Source of the DNA: Chlamydia trachomatis
Lineage (GTDB): Bacteria > Chlamydiota > Chlamydiia > Chlamydiales > JAAKFR01
Length of the DNA stretch: 7,221 nucleotides
Direction of reading: 5' to 3'
Assembly (NCBI GenBank): GCA_945861315.1
Contig: CAMAUB010000065.1
Span: forward strand, 1 to 7,221
The notes under the pieces are model-generated. The model had not been told where the DNA came from and did not search any database. It saw only the letters and a program-made list of their open reading frames with translations. A program made the position numbers and the translations under genes. Positions 5,421 to 7,221 of this stretch are shown in pieces. Each line of letters begins with the position of its first letter. The first letter of the stretch is position 1.

Positions 5421-6413
5421 TTATTCCTTACGTAGTAGTATTCCGCATAGAGTAAGCCCAGGACCAAAGGCTAAAGAGACAACATCAGTTCCAACTGGAT
5501 AACTCTCTAAAATTTCTTCCCATATGTGTGGCAATGTGGCAGAAGACATATTACCATAATTGTAAAGAATTTTCCGTGTTGACTCAACCTGTTTTTCGCT
5601 AAGAGAGAGCTTGTTAACCACTGCTTCGATAATTTTAGGTCCACCAGGGTGAATAGCAAACAGAGGGTTCTCAAGTTTGTGATCTTTGGTCAAGCGTTCA
5701 ACAAAAGAGCCAATAGTCGAAGCGATAGAGAATGGAATTTTTTTAGAAAGGGTCATTTTTAACCCCCAACTTTCAGGAGTCCAGCTCATTTGATCCCCAG
5801 TTGATGGGATGATCTGTTCATGGATAGCAAGCACTCTAAAACCTGAGCCTGACAGGCTCAATGTATATTTGATCGCTCCATCAGCAAATAGTGAGTGAGC
5901 CACGAATTGCTCAGGTGTTTGTATCTTGGGATTATAGTGCAAAGAGCAAAGTTCTGTATGGATAACATCAACCTGTTTTTTACCAGAAGCTAAAAAACCC
6001 ATTCCTATTTTTATAGCTGGAATAGCTGCCAAACACCCCATGTGGTAGACATGGGTGACAGCTGTGTTGCCTCCTCGCTTTGCCATAGCTAGCTGCGCGG
6101 CCGATGGGCTATGATAGCCAGTGCACGTGACGTGGATGAGTTCATCTGGAAGCTTAGCATTGGCATAAAAATGTTCAAAGATTGAGTTTGCCTCATTTTG
6201 AAAAATAGATGTGCGCTCTTCCATTTTTAATTCTCCAAGCAACTCTGCTTGAAGAGGGGCAAACATGCTTCTAAATCCAATATGGTCAGAGCTACATGAA
6301 TATTTTCGAGCCTGCTTTGCTATACTTGGTGCAGTGATTTTTTCAAAGATCGCATCTTGAGCATATTCATTGCTTGGACGCACTTTTTGAAAATCAGACA
6401 AGAACAGGGACAT
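5421..6413 (-). CDS. Type III polyketide synthase (chalcone/stilbene synthase family)
   Basis: Homodimeric ketosynthase that extends an acyl-CoA starter with malonyl-CoA units and cyclises the product into resorcinols, pyrones or related rings. The 330-residue protein carries the complete family triad: Cys127 in YHMGCLAAIPAIKIG, His255 in FAIHPGGPKI, and Asn288 in YGNMSSATL. Other family landmarks are SLFADGAIKY (174-183), STGDQMSWTPESWGLKM (204-220) and the C-terminal AFGPGLTLCGILL (315-327). It is slightly shorter than most members (350-390 residues), but both ends match the family, so it looks complete. The start at 6413 lies inside the last codons of the phosphofructokinase gene (20-bp overlap) with no good Shine-Dalgarno sequence, suggesting translational coupling. 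With the downstream membrane protein and methyltransferase it resembles bacterial phenolic-lipid clusters (srs, ars, bps). The product cannot be deduced from sequence. Confidence 0.94.
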   Translation of the reverse strand: MSLFLSDFQKVRPSNEYAQDAIFEKITAPSIAKQARKYSCSSDHIGFRSMFAPLQAELLGELKMEERTSIFQNEANSIFEHFYANAKLPDELIHVTCTGYHSPSAAQLAMAKRGGNTAVTHVYHMGCLAAIPAIKIGMGFLASGKKQVDVIHTELCSLHYNPKIQTPEQFVAHSLFADGAIKYTLSLSGSGFRVLAIHEQIIPSTGDQMSWTPESWGLKMTLSKKIPFSIASTIGSFVERLTKDHKLENPLFAIHPGGPKIIEAVVNKLSLSEKQVESTRKILYNYGNMSSATLPHIWEEILESYPVGTDVVSLAFGPGLTLCGILLRKE

Positions 6414-7221
6414 TTTGTTCCAATTTAAGGGTCATAGTCGTCTCATTACAGAGATTTGGCGGCCCAAAATATTGAATAGGCCCCTGGTAGCGGTAGTGAT
6501 CTTCAATAGCCCATTTATCGCGCAAGCCTGCAAAATATCTAAATGGATCACCATCAAGATCTACTGTCGTTTTTCGAATAACTGGCGTCATACGCCCTTT
6601 GCGCTTTTCCATATGCATCATCATGGTGAGGGGCATTCCTCCCACACTCCACTCTTCGACACGGCAAGTCAAATGAGAAACTGTACTCATATAACCTGTC
6701 AAACCCCGATCAATCAATAGAGCTGATGTCATTCCAAGAGCATAAGTGTAATTTGCATCAAAATTTGATGGAAAGCTGCAGCGCCCCTCATAACCAAAAA
6801 AATGATGAACAGGACGAAAAGTTCCCTTAAAGCTTAAGCGCTGCTTTAATTCATCCTCCACAAGCGCTACAATTAATTCTTCTGTTTTGATATGTGAGAG
6901 TTGAACATTACCATGTGGATCCCTCGCCATCTGCAATTCATGAGCAATATTTTCTGGCAAGCTGGCAAGTGTCGCTTCCCCTTTTGCCGTTAGTGTGCCG
7001 CTATTGAGTTCGTCAATCAAAGCTCTGACCTCAGGAACAAATTCGAGTAAACCTTCTGGAATTAAAATCACACCATAGTTCTTTCCTCGATTTGCCCTTT
7101 GACTAATCACATCGGCAATCTGATGGATTATTTGGGCCAAGCTGACACCCTTTTTGAAAATTTCCTCTCCAATCAGAGTGAGATTGGGATATGTTTTAAG
7201 AGCACACTCAAGAGAAATATG
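6394..7221 (-). CDS. pfp: Pyrophosphate-fructose 6-phosphate 1-phosphotransferase, C-terminal half (5' end outside the window)
   Basis: PFP reversibly phosphorylates fructose 6-phosphate with pyrophosphate to give fructose 1,6-bisphosphate, and replaces ATP-PFK in chlamydial glycolysis. The frame is open from the window edge, giving 275 residues. Fragment residues 1-20 read HISLECALKTYPNLTLIGEE, typical of the long (about 550-residue) PFP group. GKNYGVILIPEG follows at 46-57, then the sugar-phosphate-binding motif GYEGR at 143-147 with FPSNFDANYTYALG just after, and VEEWSVGGMPL around 188-198. An in-frame TTG at 7140 is internal, not a start, since homology continues upstream of it. Roughly the N-terminal half, with the pyrophosphate site, is off the window. 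It is the first visible gene of the operon with the polyketide synthase and overlaps it by 20 bp. Chlamydiae often carry two PFP paralogues; which one this is cannot be told. Confidence 0.93.
   Translation of the reverse strand, partial: HISLECALKTYPNLTLIGEEIFKKGVSLAQIIHQIADVISQRANRGKNYGVILIPEGLLEFVPEVRALIDELNSGTLTAKGEATLASLPENIAHELQMARDPHGNVQLSHIKTEELIVALVEDELKQRLSFKGTFRPVHHFFGYEGRCSFPSNFDANYTYALGMTSALLIDRGLTGYMSTVSHLTCRVEEWSVGGMPLTMMMHMEKRKGRMTPVIRKTTVDLDGDPFRYFAGLRDKWAIEDHYRYQGPIQYFGPPNLCNETTMTLKLEQNVPVLV

Noticed and set aside
7138..7140. TTG as the start of the phosphofructokinase gene
   Set aside because: The frame stays open to the window edge, and residues upstream (LECALKTYPNLTLIGEE) match the long PFP family, so the TTG is an internal leucine codon.

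Overview
The window looks like chromosomal DNA of a member of the Chlamydiae, most likely an environmental lineage of the Parachlamydia, Simkania or Waddlia kind. This is an inference from gene content, moderate-to-low G+C, an adjacent acpS and trxB pair, a long-type pyrophosphate-dependent phosphofructokinase, and an aromatic-rich secreted protein that looks like a small chlamydial outer-membrane protein. No rRNA or other phylogenetic marker is present, so the assignment is tentative. I see no tRNA or rRNA gene, CRISPR array, transposase or phage gene.

Layout. Bases 1-565 (minus) hold the N-terminal 188 residues of prolipoprotein diacylglyceryl transferase (lgt), cut off by the window edge. 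A 65-bp divergent intergenic region holds a near-consensus promoter for lgt and a weaker candidate for the rightward genes. Bases 631-4267 (plus) form a tightly packed gene string: a four-helix membrane protein, a YacL-like membrane PIN/TRAM protein, holo-ACP synthase (acpS), thioredoxin reductase (trxB) and a predicted outer-membrane beta-barrel protein. Genes in this string overlap or lie 7 bp apart, except between acpS and trxB. There a 164-bp near-perfect palindrome spans the end of acpS, the whole gap, and the trxB ribosome binding site.

Bases 4257-7221 (minus) form a convergent operon of four overlapping or abutting genes, read from right to left: PPi-dependent phosphofructokinase (5' end missing), a type III polyketide synthase with an intact Cys-His-Asn triad, a small His/Glu/Asp-rich membrane protein, and a UbiG-like methyltransferase. 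The last three look like a compact pathway making a methylated polyketide or phenolic lipid, perhaps quinone-like. This is the best candidate for an undescribed system here. The two gene strings converge and their final genes overlap by 11 bp, with no room for a terminator between them.

The main points for follow-up are the polyketide operon and its possible membrane metalloenzyme, the acpS-trxB palindrome that buries a Shine-Dalgarno sequence, and the apparent loss of two acidic active-site residues in the PIN domain.
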